Origin: Massilia psychrophila
GTDB taxonomy: Bacteria > Pseudomonadota > Gammaproteobacteria > Burkholderiales > Burkholderiaceae_D
DNA: 64,000 bases
Assembly (NCBI RefSeq): GCF_002760665.1
Contig: NZ_PDOB01000001.1
Location: 347,401 to 411,400, forward strand
Direction of reading: 5' to 3'
Shown piece by piece: positions 45,325 to 56,043 of the stretch. The notes beneath the pieces were generated by a model. The model was not told the origin of the DNA and ran no database searches. It was given only the letters and a program-made list of their open reading frames with translations. A program made the position numbers and the translations under genes. Position 1 is the stretch's first letter. Each line of letters starts with the position of its first letter.

Positions 45325-46065
45325 TCAACCAGCGCTGTAGGCGTGGGGCGAAATGACGCGCATTTCTGATTCTATCCAATTTTCCACCTCTTGCATCATG
45401 CTGTCGGGAGTGTGATTGTCGGGCGAAATCGGTTTGCCGATCGAGACGGTGATCACACCTGGACGTTTCAGGAACGAGTTCTTGGGCCAGCACTCACCTG
45501 AATTATGCGCGATCGGCACCACCACCGTATTCGTTTCGACCGCAAGCCGGGTGCCCCCGCTCTTGTATTTTCCAGTTTTGCCGACCGGGATCCGGGTCCC
45601 TTCCGGGAACATGATAATCCATTGGCCGTCGGCCAGCCGCCGCTTGCCCTGGGTGACTACGTGGCGGAAGGCATTCTTGCCCTGCTTGCGGTCGATCGGG
45701 ATCATGCGCAGCAGCGCCATGCCCCAGCCAAAGAACGGGATGTACAGGATTTCCTTCTTGAAGACATACACCAGCGGGCGTTTCAGGTTCGGCAAAAGGA
45801 AGATGGTTTCCCATGCCGACTGGTGCTTCGAGAGCACGATGGCCGGTGCGTTGGGCTGGTTCTCGACACCTTTGAATTCGTAACGGATGCCGCAAATGAC
45901 GCGGGCAGCCCAGATGACGAACACGTTCCAGCGCGATGTGATCCAGAACCGCTGGTTGTAGGGCAGCGGCGCGGCGAGCAGGCAGACGCAGACCCAGATC
46001 ACGGTGGCAAGCACCATCACGATGGTGAACAGCAGGGAACGCAGGAACAGGCCAAAATTACGCAA
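45325..46065 (-). CDS. plsC: 1-acyl-sn-glycerol-3-phosphate acyltransferase (second paralogue)
   Basis: This 246-residue acyltransferase has an N-terminal membrane segment (residues 8-34) and the motif SKHQSAWETIFLLP, with HX4E instead of the usual HX4D, as in many betaproteobacterial members. The FPEGTRIPVGKTGKYKSGG block is conserved. It probably makes phosphatidic acid, or acylates a related lipid. The start is a TTG at 46065, supported by a CTGGAGA site 4-10 bases upstream. The next upstream gene is gmhB, whose stop is 45 bp away. Confidence 0.9.
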   Translation of the reverse strand: MRNFGLFLRSLLFTIVMVLATVIWVCVCLLAAPLPYNQRFWITSRWNVFVIWAARVICGIRYEFKGVENQPNAPAIVLSKHQSAWETIFLLPNLKRPLVYVFKKEILYIPFFGWGMALLRMIPIDRKQGKNAFRHVVTQGKRRLADGQWIIMFPEGTRIPVGKTGKYKSGGTRLAVETNTVVVPIAHNSGECWPKNSFLKRPGVITVSIGKPISPDNHTPDSMMQEVENWIESEMRVISPHAYSAG

Positions 46066-46110
46066 ATCAGTCTCCAGGTAAAACGAGTGAAACGTTCGAG
46101 CACGCGCGTA

Positions 46111-46662
46111 TCAGGCGGGCGTGGGGGTTTTGAGCAGCAGGCTGACCATCGCGGCGAGGTCGGGAAACACCTTGGTGCCGGGCGGCAGGCCACCGGTGTC
46201 GAACGTCTTCTGGCCCTTGCCGGTCAGAACCAGGTAGGGCAAACAGCCGCTGACATAGCCGGCCTGCAGGTCGCGCAGCGAGTCGCCGACGGTCGGCACG
46301 CCTTTCAGGCTGACCTTGAAACGCTTGCCGATTTCGTCGAACATGCCCGCTTTCGGTTTGCGGCAGTCGCAATTGTCGATCGCCGCATGCGGGCAAAAGA
46401 AAATCGCGTCGATCGCCGCGCCGACCTGCTGCGCGTGGTTGTGCAGCTTTTGGTGGATCGCATTGAGGCTGCCCATGTCGAACAATTCGCGCGCGATGCC
46501 CGACTGGTTCGAGGCGATCACCACGCGGTAGCCGGCCTGATTCAGGCGCGCGATCGCTTCGAGCGAGCCGGGGATCGGAATCCACTCGGCCGGTGACTTG
46601 ATGAACGCCGGCGAATCCTGGTTGATCACGCCATCGCGGTCAAGGATGATCATCTTTAACAT
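46111..46662 (-). CDS. gmhB: D-glycero-beta-D-manno-heptose 1,7-bisphosphate 7-phosphatase
   Basis: This 183-residue HAD phosphatase removes the 7-phosphate in ADP-heptose synthesis. The nucleophile is in ILDRDGVIN, then SNQSGIARELF, the zinc loop CPHAAIDNCDCRKPKAGM and VGDSLRDLQAG. I chose the ATG at 46662 because GAGGG sits well before it; the frame is open further upstream. It supplies heptose for WaaC in the same window. The gene order plsC-gmhB-glyS-glyQ-lnt is typical for betaproteobacteria. Confidence 0.93.
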   Translation of the reverse strand: MLKMIILDRDGVINQDSPAFIKSPAEWIPIPGSLEAIARLNQAGYRVVIASNQSGIARELFDMGSLNAIHQKLHNHAQQVGAAIDAIFFCPHAAIDNCDCRKPKAGMFDEIGKRFKVSLKGVPTVGDSLRDLQAGYVSGCLPYLVLTGKGQKTFDTGGLPPGTKVFPDLAAMVSLLLKTPTPA

Positions 46663-46722
46663 GCCAGCTTCCCTCTTGCTGTATTCAGCCAATTTGTGCA
46701 TCCACTTGCTTATTCAGCCCGC

Positions 46723-48810
46723 TCATGCAGCCAGCTTCGAGATATCGGCCACCCGGTTCATCATGGCGTGCAGCTGCGACAGCAGCGCCAGGCGGTTGCG
46801 GCGCAATGCCGGGTCCTCGTCCATCACCATCACGTCGTTGAAGAAGCCGTCGACGTCGTCGCGCAGCTGGGCCAGCGTCTTGAGGGTGCCGGTAAAATCA
46901 CCCCGTTCGAACGCCGCATCGACGAGGGGCCGCACGCGGCTCACGCTGGCGGCCAGCGTGAGCTCGGCGTCTTCGCGCAGCAGGTCGGCCGCAACGGCGC
47001 CGATCGCGGTATCGGTTTTTTTCAGGATGTTGGTGATGCGCTTGTTGGCGGCGGCCAGCGACGCGCTTTCCGGCAATTCGGCGAAAGCCTTGACGGCGTC
47101 GAGGCGTTGGACGATGTCGTCGAGGCGGTCCGGGTTCTGCGCCAGCACCGCTTCGACTTCGTTGGCCGAGAAGCCGCGCTCGCGCAGGATGCCGCGCAGG
47201 CGGTCGATGATGAAGCCGGCGACGTCCGCCGACGGATCCTTGAAGCCAGCGCGCTCGCCAAATACCGACGCGGCATCGGCCAGCAGTTCGCTGATCGCCA
47301 CCGGCAAGCGTTTTTCGAGCAGCATGCGCAGTACGCCGAGGGCATGGCGGCGCAGCGCGAACGGATCCTTGTCGCCGGTCGGGCCGAGTCCGATCGACCA
47401 GATACCGACTAGGGTTTCAAGCTTGTCGGCCAGCGCCACGGCGGTGCCGGTGGCGCTCGAGGGCAGCGCATCGCCGGCAAAACGCGGCTGGTAATGTTCG
47501 GACGCGGCCAGTGCCACGTCGTCATGTTCGCCGTCGTGGCGCGCGTAATACGTGCCCATGATGCCTTGCAGCTCGGGGAATTCGCCCACCATGTCGGTCA
47601 GCAGGTCGGCCTTGGCCAGCATGGCGCCGCGTTCGGCAAGCAGCACGTCGTAGCCGAGTCGTTTTGCGATGGCGCCGGCGAGCCGGGTGACGCGGGCGCT
47701 GCGATCGAACTGGGTGCCCAGCTTGTTGTGGTAGACGACGTTGGCCAGCAGCGGCAGGCGCGCTTCGAGCGACTTCTTCTTGTCCTGCTCGAAGAAGAAC
47801 TTGGCGTCGGACAGGCGCGGGCGCACCACGCGCTCGTTGCCGCCGATGATGTGGCGCGGGTCCGTCGTTTCGATGTTCGAGACGATCAGGAAGCGCGAAC
47901 GCAGCTTGCCAACGCTGTCGGTCAGCGCAAAATACTTCTGGTTGGTCTGCATCGTCAGGATCAGGCATTCCTGCGGCACCGCCAGGAATTCTTCCTCGAA
48001 GTTGCACTCGTAGACGACCGGCCATTCGACCAGCGCGGCGACTTCATCGAGCAGCGCTTCGGGCATCAGGACCTGGTCGGCGCCGGCTTTTTCAAGCAGG
48101 GCGGCGCGGATCGCTTCCTTGCGCCGCTCCAGGCTGGCGATGACCTTGCCTTCGTTTTCCAGCAAACCGCAATAATTGACCGGATGCGTGATGGCGATTT
48201 CGGCGCCGTTCGACAGGAAACGGTGACCGAGCGTGGTGCGCCCGGCGCTAAGACCAAGGCCGCGGATCGGCACGATCGCTTCGCCCAACAGCGCGATCAG
48301 CGAATGAGCCGGGCGCACGAACTGCACGGTGGCGCCATCCGGGCGCTGGTAGCTCATCAACTTCGGGATCGGCAGCTTGGCCAGCGCTTCGTCGAACGCC
48401 GCCTGCAAGCCGGTCGCCAACGCGCTGCCCTCGGCGGTGTAGGTGAAGAAAAAGCTTTCGGCCTTGCCGTCGGTGGCGCGCTCGAGCTGGGCCACGGTGA
48501 CGTCCGCGCGGCCCATCGCGGCCAGCTTCTTGGCCAGCGGCGCGGTCGGGTTACCGTCGGCGTCGAGCGCGACCGAGACCGGCAGCACTTTTTCGCGGAT
48601 CGACTTGTCGGGCGAAGTGGCGCGCACTTCGGTGATCATGACGGCAAGCCGGCGCGGCGTGGCGAAGGTGGTGGTGACGCTGCCGGTGTCCGTAAAGTTG
48701 CGCAATGCGAGGCCGTTGGCAATGCCGGCGGCGAACGCCGCGGCCAGTTTGGCGAGCGCCTTGGGCGGCAGTTCTTCGGTCAGCAGTTCGACGAGTAAGG
48801 TCTGGTTCAT
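46723..48810 (-). CDS. glyS: Glycyl-tRNA synthetase beta subunit
   Basis: The 695-residue beta subunit of the alpha2-beta2 glycyl-tRNA synthetase. It begins [19 protein letters not shown], the family start, and has GHRFLSNG and [39 protein letters not shown]. The C-terminal part resembles the anticodon-binding domain of ArgRS. It charges glycine to tRNA-Gly with GlyQ, whose stop lies 25 bp upstream. Confidence 0.97.
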   Translation of the reverse strand: MNQTLLVELLTEELPPKALAKLAAAFAAGIANGLALRNFTDTGSVTTTFATPRRLAVMITEVRATSPDKSIREKVLPVSVALDADGNPTAPLAKKLAAMGRADVTVAQLERATDGKAESFFFTYTAEGSALATGLQAAFDEALAKLPIPKLMSYQRPDGATVQFVRPAHSLIALLGEAIVPIRGLGLSAGRTTLGHRFLSNGAEIAITHPVNYCGLLENEGKVIASLERRKEAIRAALLEKAGADQVLMPEALLDEVAALVEWPVVYECNFEEEFLAVPQECLILTMQTNQKYFALTDSVGKLRSRFLIVSNIETTDPRHIIGGNERVVRPRLSDAKFFFEQDKKKSLEARLPLLANVVYHNKLGTQFDRSARVTRLAGAIAKRLGYDVLLAERGAMLAKADLLTDMVGEFPELQGIMGTYYARHDGEHDDVALAASEHYQPRFAGDALPSSATGTAVALADKLETLVGIWSIGLGPTGDKDPFALRRHALGVLRMLLEKRLPVAISELLADAASVFGERAGFKDPSADVAGFIIDRLRGILRERGFSANEVEAVLAQNPDRLDDIVQRLDAVKAFAELPESASLAAANKRITNILKKTDTAIGAVAADLLREDAELTLAASVSRVRPLVDAAFERGDFTGTLKTLAQLRDDVDGFFNDVMVMDEDPALRRNRLALLSQLHAMMNRVADISKLAA

Positions 48811-48835
48811 TTGTATTTTCTTTTTTTTCGGGGAC

Positions 48836-49750
48836 TCAGGCAGGGATTGCCGCGGCGCGCGGCGCCATCGGGAAGCCGAGTTTTTCGCGCGAGTCGTAAT
48901 AGGCCTGGGCCACCAGGCGCGACAAAGTGCGCACGCGACCGATGTAGGCGGCGCGCTCGGTCACCGAGATGGCGCCGCGCGCATCCAACATGTTGAAGCT
49001 GTGCGACGCCTTCATGATCTGCTCGTAGGCGGGCAAGGTCAGCGCCAGTTCGACCAGCCGCTTCGCTTCCGCTTCATGATTGGCAAACGCGGCGAACAGC
49101 AAATCAGTGTTGGCGTGCTCGAAGTTGTAGGTCGACTGCTCGACTTCGTTCTGGTGGTAGACGTCGCCGTATGACAGCGTTTTCCTGGCGCCGTCTTCTT
49201 CCCACTCGGTCCACACCAGGTCGTAGACGTTCTCGACGCCTTGCAGGTACATCGCCAGGCGCTCGATGCCGTAGGTGATTTCGCCAAGCACTGGCTTGCA
49301 GTCGAGACCGCCGACCTGCTGGAAGTAGGTGAACTGGGTCACTTCCATGCCGTTCAGCCAGACCTCCCAGCCAAGACCCCAGGCGCCCAGGGTCGGGCTT
49401 TCCCAGTCGTCCTCGACGAAGCGCACGTCGTTCTGCTTGAGGTCCAGGCCGAGTGCCTCGAGCGAACCGAGGTACAGGTCGAGGATGTTTTCCGGCGCCG
49501 GCTTGAGCACCACTTGGTACTGGTAATAATGCTGCAGGCGGTTCGGGTTCTCGCCGTAGCGGCCGTCTTTCGGGCGGCGCGACGGCTGCACGTAGGCGGC
49601 GCGCCAATGCTCGGGGCCGATCGCGCGTAAAAACGTGCCAGTGTGGAAAGTGCCGGCGCCGACTTCCATGTCGTAGGGCTGGAGCAGGGCGCAGCCTTGC
49701 TTGTCCCAGTAGGATTGCAAGGTCAAAATAATTTGTTGGAATGTGAGCAT
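48836..49750 (-). CDS. glyQ: Glycyl-tRNA synthetase alpha subunit
   Basis: The 304-residue alpha subunit carries the class II active site. Its opening [48 protein letters not shown] contains motif 1-type residues, and [34 protein letters not shown] is diagnostic. Glycine is activated here with ATP. It is followed by glyS on the same strand and preceded by a 153-bp gap after lnt, which should hold a promoter. Confidence 0.97.
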   Translation of the reverse strand: MLTFQQIILTLQSYWDKQGCALLQPYDMEVGAGTFHTGTFLRAIGPEHWRAAYVQPSRRPKDGRYGENPNRLQHYYQYQVVLKPAPENILDLYLGSLEALGLDLKQNDVRFVEDDWESPTLGAWGLGWEVWLNGMEVTQFTYFQQVGGLDCKPVLGEITYGIERLAMYLQGVENVYDLVWTEWEEDGARKTLSYGDVYHQNEVEQSTYNFEHANTDLLFAAFANHEAEAKRLVELALTLPAYEQIMKASHSFNMLDARGAISVTERAAYIGRVRTLSRLVAQAYYDSREKLGFPMAPRAAAIPA

Positions 49751-49903
49751 CGTGGCGTGGCGCCGCGCATCGGGGCGCGAACAAGTAGGTGAATGTGCTA
49801 AACAGCTAATTTTAGCGGCTTTTGCCCAACGGCTGGGAACCGATGTGGCAATGGCGCCGGGATTGGGCTACATCTGAGTTACTTCTGAGTCACATCTGGG
49901 CCA

Positions 49904-51478
49904 CTACTTAGCCAAAGAGACTGTGCTCGTACGATATTTCTTGCCCGAGTACCACGCAGTCGCCAGTGCCAGCGCCGCCAGCGCCAGGAACAGCAAATTG
50001 CCGAAACGGATATACGGTGTCATGCCTTGCATGCCCTGCACGCTGGCCGACAACACGCCGCGGCCATAGAACGGCAGCACGGCAGTCACGTTGCCGTGGG
50101 CGTCGATGACGGCGGTGGCGCCGGTATTGGTGGCGCGCAGCATCGGGCGCCCGGTCTCCAGCGATCGCATACGCGAAATCTGCAAGTGCTGGGGAATTGC
50201 CACCGACTCGCCGTACCATGCCAGGTTCGACGCGTTCAGCAATATTGTCGCCGGCCGCGGCGAGCCGCGCAACTGGCTGGCAATTTCCTCGCCAAACGCG
50301 TCTTCGTAACAGACGTTCGGCAGCACCAGCTGGTCCTTGACAGCGAACGGCGGCTGGATCGCCGCGCCGCGGTTGAAGTCGCCCAGCGGGATTTGCATCA
50401 TGTCGACGAACCAGCGAAAACCTTGCGGCACGAACTCGCCGAACGGCACCAGGTGCTGCTTGTCGAAACGGTAAGTCTGCCCGGACGGACTAATTCCGGC
50501 CACGCTGTTGGTGAACTGCGTCGGGCTGTCGGAAAACGGAATTCCATACATCAGGCTGCTGCCGGTGTCGCGCGCGAACCGTGCCAGGCTGGGTAAGTAG
50601 TCGGGCGGCAACTGCTGAGGGAACAGCACGATTGCCGTCTCCGGCGTAGCGATCAGGTCGGCCGGCGCGGCGATGATCAGGTCGCGGTACAGGGCCAGCG
50701 CCTTGTGGATGTATTCGGCCTCGAATTTTTCGCCCTGCGCCACACTGCCTTGCAGCAGGCGCACCGAGATGGGCGCGCCGTGCGGACGGGTCCAGTCGAT
50801 GGCGCGCAGGCCGTAGCCGGTCGCCATCAGCGCGCACAGCAGGCCGATGGCGGGCCAGCGCGCGCGCTGGGTCAGCATCGTCAGGCAGCTTGCGCCCAGT
50901 GCAACCAGCACGCCGATGCCGTAGACGCCGACCAGCGGCGCGAAGCCCGCCAGCGGGCTGGCGTTATGGGCGTAACCGGAGGCGGCCCACGGAAAACCGG
51001 TGAAAACCCAGCCGCGCATCCATTCGGACAGTCCCCAGCTGACCGGCAGCGCCAGCATCAGGAAGGCGGCCACCGGCAGCGACCAGCGCCGCCGCAGCCA
51101 GGCCGCGACGCCCGTGGCGAAGGCGGCGAACAGTCCCATGTAGGCGCCCAGCAGTACGATCGCCAGCGCGGCCAGTGGCGCCGCCAGGCCGCCGAAGCGG
51201 TTCATCGCAATGTACAGCCAGTGCATGCCGGCGACCGACCAGCCCAGGCCGAAAGCCCAACCGATCAAGGTGGCACGCTTTACCGAGGTATCCATGCCGA
51301 CCTGGTAAAACAGAAAAGCGAGCAGAGGAAACTGCAGCGGCCAGGCGCCGAACGGGGCGAACGTGAACAAGGACAGGCCGCCGGCCAGCGCGGCCAACAG
51401 CATCGGCATGGCGGTGCCGCGCGGCGTCGCGCCGGCAGCGCCGGCAATGGCGGTAGCGGCCCCGGGACGGCGCGGCAT
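49904..51478 (-). CDS. lnt: Apolipoprotein N-acyltransferase
   Basis: The 524-residue inner-membrane enzyme adds the third acyl chain to lipoproteins. Several N-terminal membrane segments (residues 25-215) precede a periplasmic nitrilase domain. The catalytic triad is visible as Glu in TPETAIVLFP, Lys in FDKQHLVPFGEFVP and Cys in LPNVCYEDAFGEE. A last membrane segment lies near 497-515. The first 23 residues (Ala/Pro/Gly rich) look like an extension; an internal ATG (MPMLLAALAGG) is an alternative start. It shares one base with the corC stop. Confidence 0.95.
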   Translation of the reverse strand: MPRRPGAATAIAGAAGATPRGTAMPMLLAALAGGLSLFTFAPFGAWPLQFPLLAFLFYQVGMDTSVKRATLIGWAFGLGWSVAGMHWLYIAMNRFGGLAAPLAALAIVLLGAYMGLFAAFATGVAAWLRRRWSLPVAAFLMLALPVSWGLSEWMRGWVFTGFPWAASGYAHNASPLAGFAPLVGVYGIGVLVALGASCLTMLTQRARWPAIGLLCALMATGYGLRAIDWTRPHGAPISVRLLQGSVAQGEKFEAEYIHKALALYRDLIIAAPADLIATPETAIVLFPQQLPPDYLPSLARFARDTGSSLMYGIPFSDSPTQFTNSVAGISPSGQTYRFDKQHLVPFGEFVPQGFRWFVDMMQIPLGDFNRGAAIQPPFAVKDQLVLPNVCYEDAFGEEIASQLRGSPRPATILLNASNLAWYGESVAIPQHLQISRMRSLETGRPMLRATNTGATAVIDAHGNVTAVLPFYGRGVLSASVQGMQGMTPYIRFGNLLFLALAALALATAWYSGKKYRTSTVSLAK

Positions 51479-52356
51479 CAGTCGCGTTCGTCCTCGGGTT
51501 GCGGCAGGCGCTCGACCAGCAGCACGTGGATCTGGCGGGCATCGGCGCGCAGTACTTCGAAACGCAGGCCGTCGACGTCGAACAATTCGCCCTTGTGCGG
51601 CATGCGGCCGAGGTGGTTGGCAACCAGCCCGCCGATGGTGTCGACGTCGTCGTCGACCAGCGCCGCGCCGATCTCTTGGTTGAACTGTTCGAGTTCGGTC
51701 AGCGCCTTGACGCGCCAGCGCGGGCCAAACTGGCCTTCCTTGATCGACAGGACGTTGTCTTCTACCTCATCGAAGTCGTACTCGTCCTCGATGTCGCCGA
51801 CGATCTGCTCCAAGACGTCTTCGATCGTGATCAAACCGGCCACGCCGCTGTATTCATCGACCACGATCGCCATGTGATTGTGATTGGCGCGAAAGTCGCG
51901 CAGCAGCACGTTCAGGCGCTTCGACTCGGGAATGAAAATGGCCGGGCGCAGCATGTCGCGCACCTCGAACGATTCTTCCGCGTAGTAGCGCAGCAAGTCC
52001 TTGGCGAGCAGGATGCCGACCACCTTGTCGCGCTCGCCCTCGATCGCCGGAAAGCGCGAGTGGGCGGTGGACAGCACGCTGGGCATCCATTCTTCGATCG
52101 GTTTGCTGATGTCGATGACGTCCATCTGCGAGCGCGGCACCATGATGTCGCGCGCCGACAGGTCCGAAACCTGGAACACGCCCTCGATCATCGACAATGC
52201 ATCGGCGTCGATCAGGCTGCGTTCGTGGGCGTCGTGCAGTACTTCGAGCAGCTCGGCGCGGTTTTCGGGCTCTGGAGAGATCATTGCGGTCAGGCGTTCA
52301 AACAGTGACCGGTGGGGCTTGGCGTCCGTGCGGACGTCAGTAGGGTGCTCTGGCAT
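51478..52356 (-). CDS. corC: CorC/YbeX family transporter-associated protein
   Basis: The 292-residue cytoplasmic protein has an N-terminal ERLTAMISPEPENRAELLEVL stretch, two CBS domains (starting near DIMVPRSQMDVID and PAIFIPESKRLN) and a CorC_HlyC C-terminal domain with DEDV-like residues (GLVANHLGRMPHKGELFDVDGLRFEVL). CorC was linked to magnesium and cobalt efflux; its nucleotide ligand is probably ATP or a related compound. It follows ybeY by 123 bp and is coupled to lnt by TGATG, which fits the ybeZ-ybeY-ybeX-lnt cluster of E. coli. Confidence 0.93.
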   Translation of the reverse strand: MPEHPTDVRTDAKPHRSLFERLTAMISPEPENRAELLEVLHDAHERSLIDADALSMIEGVFQVSDLSARDIMVPRSQMDVIDISKPIEEWMPSVLSTAHSRFPAIEGERDKVVGILLAKDLLRYYAEESFEVRDMLRPAIFIPESKRLNVLLRDFRANHNHMAIVVDEYSGVAGLITIEDVLEQIVGDIEDEYDFDEVEDNVLSIKEGQFGPRWRVKALTELEQFNQEIGAALVDDDVDTIGGLVANHLGRMPHKGELFDVDGLRFEVLRADARQIHVLLVERLPQPEDERD

Positions 52357-52479
52357 AGTTGGCGTGAGCCGTTGTCGCGATAAGCATAGGATACACCAAA
52401 ACCGCGAGTGCCTGTTTTTCAGGCAGTGCCAGGCGCGCCGGAGCGCCAGCGCGGCGCTGGCGCATGCATCGGCAGGCGG

Positions 52480-52953
52480 TCAGCTGTGGCTGTCGGCGTA
52501 CGGATCGGGGTAGCCGAGCGCTTCGAGGACGTCGCGCTCAAAACGCTCCATCTCGTCGGCTTCGTCGTCGTGCTCGTGGTCGTAGCCTTGGGCATGCAGC
52601 ACGCCGTGCACCACCAGGTGGGCGGCGTGTTCCTCGACGGTTTTTTTCTGTTCGCCGGCCTCGCGTTCGAGGACGTCGGTGCACAGGATGATGTCGGCGC
52701 GGGTCGGCTCGTCGGCGGCGATGTCCTCGCCTTCGTTGTAGGCGAAAGTAAGTACATTGGTGGCGTAATCTTTGGCCCGGTAGTCGCGGTTGAGCACGCG
52801 CCCTTCGTCGGCGTCGACGAAGCGGATGGTCAGCTCGGCCGGCCCGAGCAGGGCGGCCTGGACCCAGCGCCGCACCTTCTGGCGGGTGATCGATTGCGCG
52901 AGGCGGGCATCCGGGTATTGCACCGCCAGCGTGAGTTTATTTTTTGCGGACAT
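52480..52953 (-). CDS. ybeY: Endoribonuclease YbeY
   Basis: This 157-residue zinc RNase acts in 16S rRNA 3' maturation and ribosome quality control. The signature HLVVHGVLHAQGYDHEHDDEA supplies three metal-binding His residues. The upstream motif VLNRDYRAKDYATNVLTFAYN is the substrate-channel segment. Its start overlaps the phoH 3' end by 17 bp. The C-terminal tail YADSHS is slightly extended. Confidence 0.95.
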   Translation of the reverse strand: MSAKNKLTLAVQYPDARLAQSITRQKVRRWVQAALLGPAELTIRFVDADEGRVLNRDYRAKDYATNVLTFAYNEGEDIAADEPTRADIILCTDVLEREAGEQKKTVEEHAAHLVVHGVLHAQGYDHEHDDEADEMERFERDVLEALGYPDPYADSHS

Positions 52954-53983
52954 TGCGGGCGGCCGGTTTGGGCAGTGCCACCAGCTCCTGGATCGCGGCG
53001 GCCGATTCGTAGGCGTCGACGATGCGCGCCACCAGCGGATGGCGCACCACGTCGGCGCTGGAGAACTGGGTGAAGGCGATGCCGCGCACGTCCTTGAGCA
53101 CGTGGACAGCGTCGATCAGGCCGCTCCTCTGGGTCTTGTGCAGGTCGACCTGGGTGACGTCGCCGGTAACCACGGCCTTGCTGCCGAAGCCGATCCGGGT
53201 CAGGAACATTTTCATCTGTTCGGCCGTCGTGTTCTGCGCCTCGTCGAGGATCACGAAAGCGTGATTGAGCGTGCGCCCGCGCATGTAGGCCAGCGGGGCG
53301 ATCTCGATGACCTGTTTCTCGAACATCTTCTGGGTGCGGTCGAAGCCGAGCAGGTCATACAGCGCATCGTACAACGGACGCAGATAGGGATCGACTTTGG
53401 ACGCCATGTCGCCGGGCAGGAAGCCGAGCCGCTCGCCCGCCTCCACCGCCGGGCGGGTCAGCACGATGCGCTTGACGGCGTCGCGCTCGAGCGCGTCGAC
53501 GGCGCAGGCAACGGCGAGATAGGTCTTGCCGGTGCCGGCAGGGCCGACCCCGAAGGCGATGTCATGTTCGAGGATCGCGCGGATGTACTGGATCTGGTGC
53601 GGCGTGCGCCCGCGCAGGTCGGCGCGGCGCGTCTTGAGCACCGGCGTAGTCGCCTCGGACATGTCGATTTGCTCGGCGTCCTGCTCGATCGCGGCAATCG
53701 TCGGGTTCAGGCCGGAGCGCTGTTCGACCAGCGCCAGCTGCACTTCCTCGATCGGCACGATCTTGTTGGCCACTGCGTAGAAACGTTCGAGAATCTCGAC
53801 GGCGCGTTCGGCATTGTGGCCGCTGACGATGAATTTTTCGCCGCGGCGGAAAATGGTAACGTCGAGCGCCGCTGAAATCTGGCGCAGGTTCTCGTCGAGC
53901 GGGCCGCACAAGTGCGCCAGCCGGGTGTTATCGAGCGGCTCGGGGATGAAGTACGTAGGCTGGAGGGGGGTCTTGGTTTTCAA
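52937..53983 (-). CDS. phoH: PhoH-like ATPase (YbeZ)
   Basis: The 348-residue P-loop protein has Walker [19 protein letters not shown] (about residues 148-165) and Walker B with [12 protein letters not shown]. The N-terminal region resembles a KH-like RNA-binding domain ([20 protein letters not shown]). YbeZ works with YbeY in RNA metabolism. The start is a TTG at 53983 whose last bases overlap the miaB stop (TTGA). No ATG is near; the family start MKTKT fits. Confidence 0.94.
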   Translation of the reverse strand: MKTKTPLQPTYFIPEPLDNTRLAHLCGPLDENLRQISAALDVTIFRRGEKFIVSGHNAERAVEILERFYAVANKIVPIEEVQLALVEQRSGLNPTIAAIEQDAEQIDMSEATTPVLKTRRADLRGRTPHQIQYIRAILEHDIAFGVGPAGTGKTYLAVACAVDALERDAVKRIVLTRPAVEAGERLGFLPGDMASKVDPYLRPLYDALYDLLGFDRTQKMFEKQVIEIAPLAYMRGRTLNHAFVILDEAQNTTAEQMKMFLTRIGFGSKAVVTGDVTQVDLHKTQRSGLIDAVHVLKDVRGIAFTQFSSADVVRHPLVARIVDAYESAAAIQELVALPKPAARNVRKK

Positions 53984-55359
53984 CTGGCTTTGGCAATCAG
54001 GTCGGCGCTGGCGACCAACTCGCCGCGCAAGGTGTAATTAAAGCTTTCAGTAATGCGCACGTCGAGCATGGAGCCGATCAGCGACGCACGATCGGGGCCG
54101 GCGGCGAAGTTGACGACGCGGTTGTTCTCGGTACGCCCCTGCAGTTCGGCGGCGTCCTTTTTCGACGGCCCTTCGACCAGGATGCGCTGCACGGTGCCGA
54201 CCATCACCGCGCTGTACTTGCGCGTGTTGGCGTCGATCGCCGCCTGCAGGCGCTGCAATCGCGCCAGCTTGACCTCGTGGGGCGTGTCGTCGTCGAGGCT
54301 GGCGGCCGGGGTGCCGGGCCGCTTGCTGAAGATGAAGCTGTAGCTGGTGTCGAAGCCGACGTCGATGATCAGTTTCATCATCGCTTCGAAGTCGGCCTCG
54401 GTCTCGCCGGGGAAGCCGACGATGAAGTCGGATGAAATCGACATGTTCGGACGTACCGCACGGATGCGGCGGATGATCGACTTGTACTCGAGCGCCGTAT
54501 AGCCACGCTTCATCGCGCCCAATACCCGGTCCGAGCCATGCTGGGCCGGCAGGTACAAATGGTCGACCAGCTGCGGAATGGTGGCGTAGGCGTCGATCAG
54601 GCGCTGGGTAAATTCCTTCGGATGGCTGGTGACGAAGCGGATCCGCTCGACGCCGGGAATGGCGGCGACGTATTCGAGCAGCAGCGCGAAGTCGGCAGTC
54701 TCACTGTCACCCGCACCATCGGCGCCGGCCATCGCGCCGCGGAAGGCGTTGACGTTCTGTCCCAACAGGGTAATTTCGCGTACGCCCTGGGCGGCCAGGC
54801 CAGCCACCTCGGCGAGCACGTCATCGAACCTGCGCGATACTTCCTCGCCGCGGGTGTAAGGCACCACGCAGTAACTGCAGTATTTGCTGCAGCCTTCCAT
54901 GATCGATACGAAGGCCGACGCGCCGTCGGTGCGGGCCGGCGGCAAATGGTCGAATTTTTCGATCTCGGGAAAGCTGATGTCGACCTGGGATTGGCCCGTG
55001 TCGCGCCGCGCCCGGATCATCTGCGGCAGCCGGTGCAGCGTCTGCGGGCCGAACACCATGTCGACGTACGGCGCGCGCTTGACGATCGCGTCGCCTTCCT
55101 GTGAAGCTACGCAGCCGCCGACACCAATCAAAAGATCGGGATTGGCCAGTTTGAGTTCACGCAGCCGGCCCAGGTCGGAAAATACTTTTTCCTGCGCTTT
55201 TTCGCGCACCGAGCAGGTGTTCAACAGGATAACGTCGGCGTCTTCCGGCGTGTCGGTGCGCACCAGGCCGTCAGAGGCGCCCAGCACATCGGCCATTTTG
55301 TCGGAGTCGTACTCGTTCATCTGGCAACCGAAGGTCTTGATAAATACTTTTTTCTGCAT
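53980..55359 (-). CDS. miaB: tRNA-2-methylthio-N6-dimethylallyladenosine synthase
   Basis: The 459-residue radical-SAM enzyme adds the methylthio group to i6A37 of tRNAs. The N-terminal UPF0004 domain has Cys residues in [27 protein letters not shown] and [10 protein letters not shown] that hold one 4Fe-4S cluster. The radical-SAM cluster is held by [15 protein letters not shown] (about residues 157-171). A C-terminal TRAM domain (about 385-455) binds RNA. It is the first gene of the miaB-phoH-ybeY-corC-lnt run; the promoter should be just right of 55359. Confidence 0.97.
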   Translation of the reverse strand: MQKKVFIKTFGCQMNEYDSDKMADVLGASDGLVRTDTPEDADVILLNTCSVREKAQEKVFSDLGRLRELKLANPDLLIGVGGCVASQEGDAIVKRAPYVDMVFGPQTLHRLPQMIRARRDTGQSQVDISFPEIEKFDHLPPARTDGASAFVSIMEGCSKYCSYCVVPYTRGEEVSRRFDDVLAEVAGLAAQGVREITLLGQNVNAFRGAMAGADGAGDSETADFALLLEYVAAIPGVERIRFVTSHPKEFTQRLIDAYATIPQLVDHLYLPAQHGSDRVLGAMKRGYTALEYKSIIRRIRAVRPNMSISSDFIVGFPGETEADFEAMMKLIIDVGFDTSYSFIFSKRPGTPAASLDDDTPHEVKLARLQRLQAAIDANTRKYSAVMVGTVQRILVEGPSKKDAAELQGRTENNRVVNFAAGPDRASLIGSMLDVRITESFNYTLRGELVASADLIAKAS

Positions 55360-56043
55360 GAATTGTCTTGCTCTAGCTGTAGCTGTTGCTGGAAGTTATC
55401 TCCAGAGGTTTCACTGAAGCTTGTGCTGACGCTGTGATAACGCCGCTTGGCAGTTTACCGTAAACGTCAGCACCGGCGGGAATCCCCTGGGCTGACGCGC
55501 GCTGCAACATTTAGCGACGTTAGTTGCAAATCATTAACATATTTGTTCAATTTAATGATCGCAATCTCAATTACGATCTTACTGTGCACAAATTATATGC
55601 CCAGTTTCCCCAAAAAACATTTAATGCATTGTTGTCTGAGTGCCAGTTTTTTTGTTAAAAATAAAAGACTTTTGCAGGACTTCTTACGTGCCAACTGAAT
55701 TCAAGAAAAGTCTTGCGTGCGCCACAAAATATGCCCCTGTGTTGAAATGACGATGTGGCAAGTTTTCCTTGCGATAGCTTGATTATGAACAATATAGACG
55801 AGGCTAAGGTCGGATGTACTGATGGCGTATGAGTCTGATAATTTGTTTGATTAGCAAGTGCGTTGTTTGGGACGCGCGTAGCGCAGAGCGCAAACGATCC
55901 GGTGACGGGCCATAGCGAATGATTTAAGGCAAATTTCCGTTTTAATCACGCTTTGGCCGTTTTCCGGGAACTTATGTAGACGAAAGATGGTCTTTAACAA
56001 CGTTCGTAACGGAATTATTACAACCACTCACACGAGGCAAATC
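55360..56043. other. AT-richer intergenic region between miaB and the HTH gene
   Basis: A 684-bp divergent gap, clearly less GC-rich than the flanks. It should hold the miaB promoter on the left and that of the HTH gene on the right. AAGACTTTT (55665-55673) and AAAAGTCTT (55706-55714) form a 9-bp inverted repeat. TGCAACATTTAGCG at 55503-55516 also occurs upstream of pilG (20796-20809). I found no convincing gene; an 83-codon frame at 55447 lacks a ribosome site and any recognisable protein. Confidence 0.6.

Noticed and set aside
55447..55698. 83-codon plus frame in the miaB gap
   Set aside because: No ribosome site, biased towards no known family, and in AT-rich non-coding DNA.
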